Below, piece by piece: positions 6,894-13,808 of a stretch of DNA of 13,808 nt. The stretch covers positions 1 to 13,808 of the forward strand of contig CANRLA010000034.1 of NCBI GenBank assembly GCA_947631315.1, written 5' to 3'. Both the position numbers and the translations under genes were made by a program. The notes beneath the pieces were generated by a model. It ran no database searches. It had not been told where the DNA came from and saw only the letters and a program-made list of their open reading frames with translations. How positions within the stretch are numbered: the stretch's first letter is position 1; each line of letters begins with the position of its first letter. Origin of the DNA: an uncultured Clostridia bacterium. Lineage in GTDB: Bacteria > Bacillota > Clostridia > TANB77 > CAG-508.

Positions 6894-8465
6894 ATGAATA
6901 ATAAAAAGAAAGAAACACTAATAATAACTATTGTTATAGTATTACAAACAATTTTATTTATAATTGCTGGATTTCAAAAGTCATATATACATATGGATGA
7001 GGCATATTCATTGGGATTAGCAAGTTATGATAAAACCGAGATACAAGCAAACGATGATTTTTATGATACTTGGCATAATAAAGAATACTATGAGGACTAC
7101 TTAACTGTTAATGATGATGAAATAGGAGAATATGGTCAGGTATACGAAAACCAAAAGAATGATGTTCACCCACCTTTGTATTATCTACTACTTAGATTTG
7201 CAATGGGATTTAATGTTGGCAAATATTCAAAATGGCCAGGAATAATTGTTAATATAATTATTTATATTTTCATTACTCTTTTTATGTATTTGATTTTACA
7301 AAAATTATTAAATGGAAAAGAAAAGGTCAAAGAAAAATCTATTATTCTAGCATTTATTTCGTCAATTACAATGGCATCACTTACAACTGTAATTTACATT
7401 AGAATGTACGCACTGGCTACCTTAAATGTGTTGATAACTACATATTTACATATAAAATTATTAGAAAGCCAAAAAGCTAATTTTAAATTACTATTTTGTA
7501 TTGGCTTGGCAGTTTTGGCTGGAGTGCTTACACATTACTATTATTTATTCTTCTTAGCAATGTTGTATTTAATATTTGCTATAAAATATATTAAGCAAAA
7601 ACAGTATAAAAATCTAGCTTACTATACATTGACAATGATAATATCAGGAGCAATATCATTATTGATTTGGCCTTATTCTATAAAGCATATGTTTTTTGGA
7701 TATAGAGGGCAAGGAGTAATTAGCAATTTACTTAATATAAAATTGTTTATTGTAAATGTAATTTGTTATTTGGAAAAAATGAATAGATTTGCATTTAACA
7801 ATTTATTACTGTTTATTATCATAATGATTGTAGGACTTATTATTTATAAAAAAGTAAAAAAGATTAAGCAAAAATCTTCTATAAATGAGATAGCAAAAAT
7901 AATACTTTATCCAATGATTTTTTATTTTATCATTGTTGCTATTGCTTCACCTTGGATAGAGTTAAGATACATAATGCCTATATGTGGCTTAGCTTTTATA
8001 TTAGTAATGTACTATGTAGATAAATTTTTAAATACAATTTTTAAAGAAAAAACAAGTAACAAGATAATAGTAGCTATATTAATTGCAACTTTAATATCAC
8101 CACTTATTTTTAGAATAGAACCTGAGGTAATGTTTAGTGATAAAAAAGAAATTGTAAGCAAAATGAGAAATGAATTAAATGTACCAACAGTATTTTTCTT
8201 TAATTCAAGTCATAACAGATTTTTAGATGACATTTTATTATTTGCAACTGTTGATGAATCCTATGTTGCAAAAGATTTAGAATATACAGAAGAAAATATA
8301 AGAAATATATTGCAAAACAAAGATATTTCAAATGGAATAGTAGTATTTATAAATGGTGGTCAAGAAAATGACGATATATTGGAAGTTACCAAAAATGCTA
8401 TGGATTTTGAAAATATTCAATATTTAAAAAGATTAAATGCTTGTGATGTTTATTATTTGAAATAA
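6894..8465 (+). CDS. GT-C family membrane glycosyltransferase (GT39/PMT-like)
   Basis: The 523-residue, many-spanning membrane protein probably transfers a sugar from a polyprenyl-phosphate donor to an acceptor outside the membrane. The evidence is an N-terminal membrane segment (8-26) followed at once by an Asp-Glu pair in HMDEAYSLGL (D35, E36), the usual catalytic loop of GT-C enzymes. The loop motif DVHPPLYYLLL (90-100) follows, then a series of hydrophobic segments (about 116-137, 150-187, 198-232, 243-262, 282-292, 302-318 and further), with IRMYAL (169-174) and LTHYYY (212-217). The last 115 residues (from about 407) form a soluble tail. ATG follows AAAAGGA (6876-6882). No glycan cluster surrounds it, so the acceptor cannot be named. 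It could decorate proteins, teichoic acids or lipids. The membrane GT class is secure, the substrate is not. Confidence 0.8.
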   Translation: MNNKKKETLIITIVIVLQTILFIIAGFQKSYIHMDEAYSLGLASYDKTEIQANDDFYDTWHNKEYYEDYLTVNDDEIGEYGQVYENQKNDVHPPLYYLLLRFAMGFNVGKYSKWPGIIVNIIIYIFITLFMYLILQKLLNGKEKVKEKSIILAFISSITMASLTTVIYIRMYALATLNVLITTYLHIKLLESQKANFKLLFCIGLAVLAGVLTHYYYLFFLAMLYLIFAIKYIKQKQYKNLAYYTLTMIISGAISLLIWPYSIKHMFFGYRGQGVISNLLNIKLFIVNVICYLEKMNRFAFNNLLLFIIIMIVGLIIYKKVKKIKQKSSINEIAKIILYPMIFYFIIVAIASPWIELRYIMPICGLAFILVMYYVDKFLNTIFKEKTSNKIIVAILIATLISPLIFRIEPEVMFSDKKEIVSKMRNELNVPTVFFFNSSHNRFLDDILLFATVDESYVAKDLEYTEENIRNILQNKDISNGIVVFINGGQENDDILEVTKNAMDFENIQYLKRLNACDVYYLK

Positions 8466-8571
8466 TAACACAATTTGAATAATTGTATGAACTAATTTGT
8501 ATGAAAAAAATCGAATAAAAAATAATTGGCATTAAAATTACAAATTATAAATAGTAGAAAGGTAAATCTTA
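8466..8571. other. Gap between the glycosyltransferase and tcdA, no clear signal
   Basis: The 106 bases hold a weak ACAATT/AATTGT inverted repeat and no clear terminator. A possible poor promoter (TTGGCA at 8527 with a TA-rich -10) lies before tcdA. Read-through from the glycosyltransferase gene is possible. Confidence 0.3.
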
Positions 8572-9318
8572 ATGTTAAATCAGTTTAATAGAACAGAATT
8601 ATTGATAGGAAAAGAAGGAATTGAAATTCTAAATAAAGCAAAAGTTGCAGTATTTGGAATTGGAGGAGTAGGATCCTTTGTTATTGAAGGATTAGCAAGG
8701 GCAGGTGTAGGAAATTTTATATTAGTTGATAATGATAAAGTTGATTTGACTAATTTAAATAGACAAATAATTGCCACACACAAAACTATAGGAAAACCGA
8801 AAGTAGAAGTAGCAAAAGAAAGAATATTGGATATAAATCCAAATGCCAAAATTGAAACGCGCCAAGAATTTTTTATGCCTGACAGTAAAGAAATTTTAGA
8901 TAATTCTATTGATTATATAGTTGATTCTGTAGATACAGTAACTGCAAAAATTGAAATAGTGGTAAGAGCTAAGAAACTTAATATCCCAATTATCTCAAGC
9001 ATGGGAACAGGAAACAAACTTAACCCAACTAAATTTGAAGTAACAGACATTTATAAGACTAGTGTATGTCCTCTAGCGAAAGTTATGAGAAAAGAATTAA
9101 AAGAAAGAGGAATTGATAGACTTAAAGTTGTTTATTCAAAAGAAGAACCTATTAAGTTAAATAAAAAAATAGATTGTAATGAAAATGATAATTCTATAGA
9201 AATACAAGAAAAATGCAAAGGAAAAAATAATGTACCAGGAAGCATATCTTTTGTACCATCAGTTGCAGGATTAATTATTGCAGGAGAAGTAGTCAAAGAT
9301 ATAATAGGAATTAAATAA
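8572..9318 (+). CDS. tcdA: tRNA threonylcarbamoyladenosine dehydratase (cyclic t6A synthesis)
   Basis: An E1/ThiF-fold enzyme that uses ATP to dehydrate t6A at position 37 of ANN-decoding tRNAs to the cyclic form (family knowledge from TcdA/CsdL). The 248-residue protein shows the adenylate-binding GIGGVGS (29-35), LVDNDKVDLTNLNRQ (51-65) with the E1-type Arg64, VDSVDTV (117-123), SSMGTGNKLNPTKFEVTDIY (142-161) and SVCPLAKVMRKEL (164-176). These last blocks are characteristic of TcdA rather than MoeB or ThiF, and no Cys-X-X-Cys zinc pairs are seen. GAAAGG at 8557-8562 supports the ATG. The next gene starts 29 bases after the stop, indicating an operon with it. Confidence 0.92.
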   Translation: MLNQFNRTELLIGKEGIEILNKAKVAVFGIGGVGSFVIEGLARAGVGNFILVDNDKVDLTNLNRQIIATHKTIGKPKVEVAKERILDINPNAKIETRQEFFMPDSKEILDNSIDYIVDSVDTVTAKIEIVVRAKKLNIPIISSMGTGNKLNPTKFEVTDIYKTSVCPLAKVMRKELKERGIDRLKVVYSKEEPIKLNKKIDCNENDNSIEIQEKCKGKNNVPGSISFVPSVAGLIIAGEVVKDIIGIK

Positions 9319-9347
9319 AAATATTTATTTAGAAAGGCTATAAAGAT

Positions 9348-10556
9348 ATGAGTCACAAGCATTATAAAAAATATAATGGAATTGCTATAATAGTAGTTAT
9401 CATACTAGCAATAATTACAGGGATATTTTTGGGATTAGTAAAAAACAACCGAATTAATATTTCAACTAAATATATAGATTCAAAAAATGAAAACAATAAT
9501 ACTATTTTAAATGAACCGAAAAAACATGATTTATTTGAAAAATATTATTCTCAATCAGAAGAAACATTAAAAAATATGACTTTAGAAGAAAAAGTTGGAC
9601 AAATGTTTTTAGCGAGATTTCCAAAAAGCAATGTAGTTGAAGAAATAGAAAATTATAATCCAGGTGGTTATATATTATTTGGAAAAGATTTTGAAAACGA
9701 AACTAAAACATCAATGTTAACTAAATTACAAGAATGTCAAAATGCTAGTAAAATTAAATTAATATTGGGAGTTGATGAAGAAGGAGGAAGTGTTACAAGA
9801 GTAAGTTCCTATCAAGCATTTCGCTTAAGCAAATTTTTATCACCTCAAGCGTTATGGAAACAAGGTGGAATGCAAGCAATTTTAGATGATTCTACAGAAA
9901 AATCAAGTTTATTAAAAAGTATAGGATTAAATATGAATTTAGCTCCAGTAGCAGATGTACCAACTGATGCATCATCTTTTATGTATAACAGGTCAGTAGG
10001 CAAAGGAGCAGAAGAAACAGCAACGTATATAGAGCAATTAATAAGAACTATGAACAATGATGAAATGATTTCTGTTATGAAACATTTTCCTGGCTATGGA
10101 GATAATGTAGACACACATACAGGAATTTCAATTGATGAAAAGGAATATGAAACATTTCAAAAATCTGATTTTTTACCATTTATAAGTGGGATTGAAGCGG
10201 AAGGACCATGCATATTAGTAAGTCACATAATAGTAAAATCTATGGATGCAGATAAGCCTGCTTCATTATCAGAAAATGTTCATAATATCTTAAGAAATGA
10301 ATTAAACTTTTCAGGAATCATAATAACTGATGATTTAGCCATGGATGCTATAAAACAATATGCTGAAAATGGAGAAGCTGCTGTTCAAGCAGTATTAGCA
10401 GGAAACGATATGATTATATCTTCTGATTTTGTAGAGCAAAAACAAGAAATATTAAATGCTATAGAAAATGGAAGAATTTCTGAAACACAAATAAATGAAT
10501 CTGTTAAAAGAATATTAGCAATGAAATTTATGTACAAAATAATTAGTGTAGAATAA
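9348..10556 (+). CDS. Membrane-anchored GH3 beta-N-acetylhexosaminidase (NagZ/YbbD-like)
   Basis: A family 3 glycoside hydrolase likely to release N-acetylglucosamine from peptidoglycan fragments. An N-terminal membrane anchor (11-31; no lipobox Cys) should put the catalytic domain outside the cell, unlike cytosolic NagZ of enteric bacteria. The 402-residue protein starts its domain at MTLEEKVGQMFLARF (77-91), then has LGVDEEGGSVTR (140-151), NLAPVADVP (197-205), the signature KHFPGYGDNVDTH (245-257) with the His257/Asp255 dyad that serves as acid/base in this group, and ITDDLAM (326-332) with nucleophile Asp328. All key residues are present. GAAAGG is at 9332-9337. It lies 29 bases after tcdA and 29 before the YihY gene, so the three are probably co-transcribed. 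Confidence 0.9.
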   Translation: MSHKHYKKYNGIAIIVVIILAIITGIFLGLVKNNRINISTKYIDSKNENNNTILNEPKKHDLFEKYYSQSEETLKNMTLEEKVGQMFLARFPKSNVVEEIENYNPGGYILFGKDFENETKTSMLTKLQECQNASKIKLILGVDEEGGSVTRVSSYQAFRLSKFLSPQALWKQGGMQAILDDSTEKSSLLKSIGLNMNLAPVADVPTDASSFMYNRSVGKGAEETATYIEQLIRTMNNDEMISVMKHFPGYGDNVDTHTGISIDEKEYETFQKSDFLPFISGIEAEGPCILVSHIIVKSMDADKPASLSENVHNILRNELNFSGIIITDDLAMDAIKQYAENGEAAVQAVLAGNDMIISSDFVEQKQEILNAIENGRISETQINESVKRILAMKFMYKIISVE

Positions 10557-10585
10557 TTTATATAAAAAATAGGGAGCATAACTAT

Positions 10586-11416
10586 ATGAATATAAAAAGT
10601 AAATTACCAATAGTACAGAAAATATTAGACAATATGGAAAAAGACCACATAAGCGAATCTTCAGCTCAGTGTGCTTATTATGTCATTTTGTCATTTGTAC
10701 CATTTATAATTTTGCTATTAACATTAATTCAATATACAGGAATAGAACCACAACAATTATTTAATATAATATCAGAAGTAATGCCAGCAGACATGAGTGG
10801 AGCAGTATTAGGTGTAGTTATGGAAGTATATTCAAAATCAATAGGAACTATTTCTTTATCAATAATCTTTACTCTATTCGCAGCAGATAAGGGATTATTT
10901 GCTTTAATAAAGGGATTGCATACAGTATATGAATTTAGTGATAATCAAAAAAAGTCAATTATATATTTAAAAATAATGTCATTAATAAAAACAGTTGCGT
11001 TTGTTGTAATAATTGCGGTGGGACTAGTTATATTGGTATTTGGCAGCACTATAATTTCAACAATGCAAGAAAACTTTGGACTTCTAAAAGACTATACAAT
11101 AATTTCAGATATAGTAACACACTTGATTTATATATTTGCATTTTTTATCATATTTTTATGTATTTACAAATTCTTGCCGGGATATAAAATAACATTTAGA
11201 AGTCAAATAAGAGGAGCACTATTTGGTTCAGTCGCACTAAATATTTTATCAATTGTATTTTCTATATATTTAGATATTTTTAAAGGATTTTCTACAACAT
11301 ATGGAAGTTTAACTGCTTTAATGCTTATAATGATGTGGACTTACGCGTGTTTTTATATAATATTTTTAGGAGCAGAGATAAATAAATTTTATAGTATGAA
11401 AAACAAAAATAATTAA
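10586..11416 (+). CDS. YihY/BrkB family integral membrane protein
   Basis: The 276-residue protein has about six membrane segments (about 30-49, 86-104, 133-156, 178-195, 209-228, 241-262). It matches the YihY/virulence factor BrkB family by AYYVILSFVPFIILL (30-44), YKFLPGYKITFRSQIRGAL (194-212, LPGYKI typical of the family) and the end signature TTYGSLTALMLIMMWTY with FLGAEIN (237-266). Members were once misnamed RNase BN, which is unsupported. The molecular function remains unknown, with transport or envelope roles suggested. AGGGAG at 10571-10576 supports the start. It is the third gene of the presumed tcdA operon and is followed by a hairpin terminator. Confidence 0.87.
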   Translation: MNIKSKLPIVQKILDNMEKDHISESSAQCAYYVILSFVPFIILLLTLIQYTGIEPQQLFNIISEVMPADMSGAVLGVVMEVYSKSIGTISLSIIFTLFAADKGLFALIKGLHTVYEFSDNQKKSIIYLKIMSLIKTVAFVVIIAVGLVILVFGSTIISTMQENFGLLKDYTIISDIVTHLIYIFAFFIIFLCIYKFLPGYKITFRSQIRGALFGSVALNILSIVFSIYLDIFKGFSTTYGSLTALMLIMMWTYACFYIIFLGAEINKFYSMKNKNN

Positions 11417-11422
11417 TTTATA

Positions 11423-11466
11423 TAAAGTGGTAAAATAGAAAAATTTATTCTTATTTTACCACTTTA
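11423..11466 (+). terminator. Hairpin terminator after the YihY gene
   Basis: A perfect 15-bp inverted repeat, 11423-11437 (TAAAGTGGTAAAATA) with 11452-11466, has a 14-base loop and begins six bases after the stop. The T-tract is short because it is part of the stem (ACTTTA). Confidence 0.7.
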
Positions 11467-11564
11467 AAAATGTTTATAAATTTGTTAATTAAATTTATTT
11501 GAATGATAAAATATAACAAACGGAACAATGTCGAATTTTGTAAAAACAGGGCATACGAAAATTC

Positions 11565-11594
11565 TTGACTTATGTCATATTTTGGCATTATAAT
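11565..11594 (+). promoter_or_regulatory. Promoter of the Rpn-type nuclease gene, with flanking inverted repeats
   Basis: TTGACT (11565-11570) and a perfect TATAAT (11589-11594) are 18 bases apart. A TGAC-TTAT-GTCA inverted repeat (11566-11577) covers the -35, and GAATTTT/AAAATTC arms (11533-11539 and 11558-11564) end directly at it, so a repressor site is possible. The rest of 11467-11676 shows no ORF. Confidence 0.75.
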
Positions 11595-11676
11595 CAAAAC
11601 ATAATTTTTTTCAAATATTTTTAATTCTTAAAAATTCATAAAAAAATTAAATCTAAAAATTTGAGAGGAAAGATTT

Positions 11677-12534
11677 ATGTCTAAAAATAAAATGTTAATT
11701 CCAAAAATCGATGTAGTATTTCAAAGTTTGTTTAGTAAAAATCATCCAAAAGAAACAAAAGCATTTGCAGAAGCGCTATTAGAAGAAAAGATAGAAAGTA
11801 TGAAAATAAATGAAGGGAAAGATTTAATAAGAAGTAAACCAACTGATAAGTTAGGAATATTAGATTTAGAACTGGATATAAATAATAAAGAAAAAGTAGA
11901 TGTAGAAGTACAATTGCTAGATAAAGATAATTTTATAGAAAGACTGCTGTTTTATGCAACGAGACTATATTCAGACCAAATGAAAATAGGAGAAAATTAT
12001 GGAGAAATAAAAAGAGTAGTGATAGTAGCAATAGTAGATTTTGAAATAGAAAATCTAAAAGAAATAGACGAAATGGAAACGAAATGGAAGTTAATAGAGA
12101 CGAAAAATCGTGAAAAAGTATTGACAGAGAAAATAGAAATCAATATAATAAATCTAAAGAAAGCATTGGGAGAGTATAGAAAAGACAAAAACAATGAAAA
12201 AGCACAATGGATGCTATTTCTAGATAATCCAAACTCGAAGGAGGTCAAGGAAATAATGAAGGAGAATAAAGAAATAGAAGAATGTGTAATAACAGTAAAA
12301 GAGATGAGCGAAGATGAAGAAATGCAAAGATTAGCATTTTTAAGAAAAAAAGCAATAATGGATGAAAATGCAATAAGAAGCAAAGGTTATAAAGATGGAG
12401 AAAAAGCTGGAGTTAAACAAGGAGAAAAAAACAGAGCAATAGAAATAGCAAAAAAATTAATAAAAGAAGGCAAAGATACAAAATATATATTAGAATTAAC
12501 AGGATTAGAAGAAAACGAAATAAACGAACTATAA
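11677..12534 (+). CDS. Rpn family PD-(D/E)XK nuclease/transposase-like protein
   Basis: The 285-residue protein belongs to the recombination-promoting nuclease / PD-(D/E)XK 'transposase' family. Members cut DNA and raise recA-independent recombination in E. coli; some are defence-related or encode internal short forms. Seen here are the opening LIPKIDVVFQSLFSK (7-21), catalytic-core Asp63 in GILDLEL and E77-V-Q79 in VDVEVQL (the E-x-Q form of the motif common in this family), then FIERLLFYATRLYSDQM (86-102). The C-terminus has a Gly/Lys-rich YKDGEKAGVKQGEK stretch leading to a helix ending ILELTGLEENEINEL, usual for this family. GAGAGGAAA at 11663-11671 supports the ATG. It stands alone between two hairpins with its own promoter. 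No IS ends are clear. Confidence 0.85.
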   Translation: MSKNKMLIPKIDVVFQSLFSKNHPKETKAFAEALLEEKIESMKINEGKDLIRSKPTDKLGILDLELDINNKEKVDVEVQLLDKDNFIERLLFYATRLYSDQMKIGENYGEIKRVVIVAIVDFEIENLKEIDEMETKWKLIETKNREKVLTEKIEINIINLKKALGEYRKDKNNEKAQWMLFLDNPNSKEVKEIMKENKEIEECVITVKEMSEDEEMQRLAFLRKKAIMDENAIRSKGYKDGEKAGVKQGEKNRAIEIAKKLIKEGKDTKYILELTGLEENEINEL

Positions 12535-12552
12535 ATTATATTTTAGGAAATG

Positions 12553-12604
12553 TGAGACTATCATAAAATCTGTGTAAATAGGATCCCTCCAATTGATAGT
12601 CTCA
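12553..12604. terminator. Hairpin between the Rpn and CDF genes, possibly an IS-end remnant
   Basis: A perfect 11-bp inverted repeat, TGAGACTATCA (12553-12563) with its complement at 12594-12604, has a 30-base loop and lies between convergent genes 14 bases from the CDF stop. It can serve as a terminator for both, although no T-run follows. The left side reads on as TAAAATCTGTGTAAA, a pattern like the ends of IS256-type elements. Confidence 0.55.
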
Positions 12605-12617
12605 AAGTTTCTGTTTA

Positions 12618-13478
12618 TTATACTGGCTCAATATCTATAAATCTAATTAATTTATTTTTAGATTTTAGATAAGCCTTTATTTTTTTCTCAATAGTCAAAT
12701 ATTTTTTTATCGTCATATTTTCTGCAACTTTTATTTGTATAAATACACTATAATAAGTTGACATTTTTATAACTTTAACATTTTTGCAATTTACATTTTT
12801 AAAATTTTCTAAATCTTTAATTATTTCATCTTTTATCTCAGTATTTTCTTCATCATTTGTAAGAAGTCCTTTTACATTGCATATTATCATTTTTATTGAC
12901 ATATAGAAAACATATATTGCCATACCTAAACTACCAATTTTATCAACATTTATTTCAATAGGAATGTATTGTTCTAATGATGACAAAATTAATATAACTA
13001 ATACAACGCAAGTTGAAATAAAATCTACTCTTGATTCCTTAGAAGCATCTATCATTAATTCACTTTTATATTTTTTTCCATAATAATTTAATAATCTTAC
13101 AACAATTGTTTTGACAGCTAATACCAACAAAATACAAATAAATAAAACTAGATTAGGCTTTAAATTTCCTTCAAAAAAGAAGAATTGATAAAGTATAAAT
13201 ATTCCAATTAAGAACAATAATGCTCCTGTAAATAAATTTGCCACATAATATGCTTGTCCATATCCAAAAGGATAATTCTTATTAGCCCTTCTTTTTCCAA
13301 TTTTATTAGCAATTAAACTAGTAATATCAGTTATAAAATCAATAAATGATTGTATAGAATCAGCTATTAAAGTTGAAAAAGAAAATATTAAGCCTAAAGT
13401 TAATTTTGCTATTGCTACAAAAAAATTAAGTATCATTGTAATTATAATTACTTTATTTTCTTTCATTTTTAATTTCAT
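12618..13478 (-). CDS. Cation diffusion facilitator (CDF) family transporter, atypical metal site
   Basis: CDF proteins export divalent metals (Zn, Mn, Fe, Co, Cd) by proton exchange across the cytoplasmic membrane. The 286-residue protein has about six membrane segments (about 10-31, 36-57, 76-100, 109-129, 150-166, 180-197) and a C-terminal cytoplasmic ferredoxin-like domain (about 205-286) ending RFIDIEPV. Family marks are STLIADSIQSFIDFITDI in TM2 and YPFGYGQAYYVANL after it (family HPFGHxR). The metal ligands are unusual: the TM2 His/Asp-x3-Asp pair is Gln43-x3-Asp47, and the TM5 pair is Glu148-x3-Asp152 (SKESRVD). The first ATG (13478) is only one base from AGAAAGGA (13480-13487). The in-frame ATG at residue 5 (13466) has normal spacing and is the likelier start. 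The metal carried cannot be told. Confidence 0.82.
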   Translation of the reverse strand: MKLKMKENKVIIITMILNFFVAIAKLTLGLIFSFSTLIADSIQSFIDFITDITSLIANKIGKRRANKNYPFGYGQAYYVANLFTGALLFLIGIFILYQFFFFEGNLKPNLVLFICILLVLAVKTIVVRLLNYYGKKYKSELMIDASKESRVDFISTCVVLVILILSSLEQYIPIEINVDKIGSLGMAIYVFYMSIKMIICNVKGLLTNDEENTEIKDEIIKDLENFKNVNCKNVKVIKMSTYYSVFIQIKVAENMTIKKYLTIEKKIKAYLKSKNKLIRFIDIEPV

Positions 13479-13584
13479 TCCTTTCTCGCAAGGTTCACAG
13501 ATTTAATTTTTTTTAAAACTAAGCTCCTTAGTTCTTTATACTCTAGTAAATTATTGCCGAAGTCTTTTTTAAATAGTCTTTTAG

Positions 13585-13613
13585 AGTATAACAAAAATGA
13601 AAATAATTGTAAA
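13585..13613 (-). promoter_or_regulatory. Promoter of the CDF transporter gene
   Basis: On the minus strand, TTTACA (13608-13613) and TATACT (13585-13590) are 17 bases apart, giving a leader of about 100 bases before the CDF start. The -35 lies within a TGTA-TT-TACA palindrome. Confidence 0.6.
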
Positions 13614-13632
13614 TACAGACTACAAATTGTAG
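13608..13632. promoter_or_regulatory. Candidate operator: two adjacent TGTA/TACA palindromes
   Basis: TGTAAATACA (13608-13617) is immediately followed by CTACAAATTGTAG (13620-13632, perfect apart from the centre). The first covers the CDF -35 hexamer and the second lies just upstream. TACA/TGTA half-sites are the type bound by BlaI/CopY-family repressors, but the spacings are not the exact known ones. A metal-responsive repressor would fit the gene. This is inference. Confidence 0.4.
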
Positions 13633-13687
13633 CCTGTTGAACAAATATATCGTACAACAATAAAATATGAACTAAAGGTCAATAATA

Positions 13688-13716
13688 TTGATAAAATATT
13701 GCTTTTATGTTATATT
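13688..13716 (+). promoter_or_regulatory. Promoter of the right-edge gene
   Basis: TTGATA (13688-13693) and TATATT (13711-13716) are 17 bases apart, 34 bases before the TTG start of the next gene. Confidence 0.65.
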
Positions 13717-13750
13717 AGTATTTGTATTTATAAAAAAGAGGAGAAATTTT

Positions 13751-13808
13751 TTGGAAAGATACGAAGAAATAGAAAGAAGCATTATAAAAGAATATAGAAA
13801 GAAAATAT
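13751..13808 (+). CDS. Partial gene cut by the window: probable TtcA-like tRNA thiolation protein
   Basis: GAGGAG at 13738-13743 sits seven bases before TTG 13751, which opens a reading frame to the window edge (MERYEEIERSIIKEYRKKI, 19 residues). The E-x-x-E-R-S-I-I-K-x-Y-R-K pattern resembles the start of clostridial TtcA/TilS-like ATP-pyrophosphatases (tRNA 2-thiocytidine synthesis), which go on to a phosphate-binding SGGKDS motif. That motif is not visible, so the identity is a recollection-based guess. The existence of a gene here is well supported by promoter, ribosome site and coding bias. Confidence 0.55.
   Translation, partial: MERYEEIERSIIKEYRKKI

Larger units (their letters stand above)
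13479..13750. other. Divergent intergenic region between the CDF gene and the right-edge gene
   Basis: The 270 bases hold a promoter for each flanking gene, palindromes over the CDF promoter, a TTATACTCTA inverted repeat (13536-13545 with 13582-13591) that overlaps the CDF -10, and an AACTAAG/CTTAGTT hairpin (13515-13531) in the CDF leader. I see no convincing gene here. Confidence 0.6.

Noticed and set aside
13475..13660. 61-codon minus-strand ORF with a TTG start just upstream of the CDF gene
   Set aside because: It has no ribosome site, no recognisable family, begins upstream of the best CDF promoter and spans the palindromes and hairpins of the leader. More likely regulatory DNA.

Overview
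The window is AT-rich (about 30% GC by eye). It favours AGA, GCA and other A-ending codons, has strong GGAGG/GAAAGG ribosome sites, uses a TTG start at the right edge, and carries short intergenic gaps. With its clostridial-style pilin-like leader sequences, this points to a low-GC Firmicute, most likely an anaerobic gut-type Clostridia member. That placement is inference from composition and protein style; nothing in the window fixes the species.

Left 5.75 kb (1-5749): an accessory locus of four co-directional genes for surface proteins, arranged A-B-A-B. Where the start is visible (three of four), each gene opens with nearly the same 75-residue module: a lysine-rich leader, then a G|ITLIAL class-III-signal-like hydrophobic helix. 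The C-terminal heads differ. The A genes end in a LamG/concanavalin-like lectin fold. The B genes end in a divergent C-type-lectin/FGE-like domain with a YWL...ALRPIV signature. The layout is a diverged tandem duplication of a two-gene unit with a period of about 3.25 kb. Three of the four genes carry a single frameshift in the 3' half, each needing a +1 shift to restore the family alignment. Each of the three spaces between genes holds the same two-level inverted-repeat structure, with 26-27 bp outer arms around a 14-16 bp inner hairpin. The stem sequences differ between copies while pairing is kept. This repeated intergenic element, together with the display array it separates, is the strongest candidate for an undescribed system.

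Middle (5985-11416): chromosomal housekeeping genes. A strong bidirectional hairpin separates the array from a convergent purine nucleoside phosphorylase (deoD, minus strand), which has a clean promoter. Then come, on the plus strand, a GT-C membrane glycosyltransferase, tcdA (tRNA cyclic t6A dehydratase), a membrane-anchored family 3 beta-N-acetylhexosaminidase and a YihY/BrkB-type membrane protein. The last three are separated by 29 nt each and probably form one operon ending in a hairpin at 11423-11466.

Right (11565-13808): a stand-alone Rpn-type PD-(D/E)XK nuclease gene with its own promoter, a convergent cation-diffusion-facilitator transporter on the minus strand with atypical metal-ligand positions and palindromes over its promoter, and finally the first 19 codons of a gene whose N-terminus resembles TtcA-type tRNA thiolation enzymes. 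I saw no tRNA, rRNA, CRISPR array, transposase gene or reverse transcriptase.
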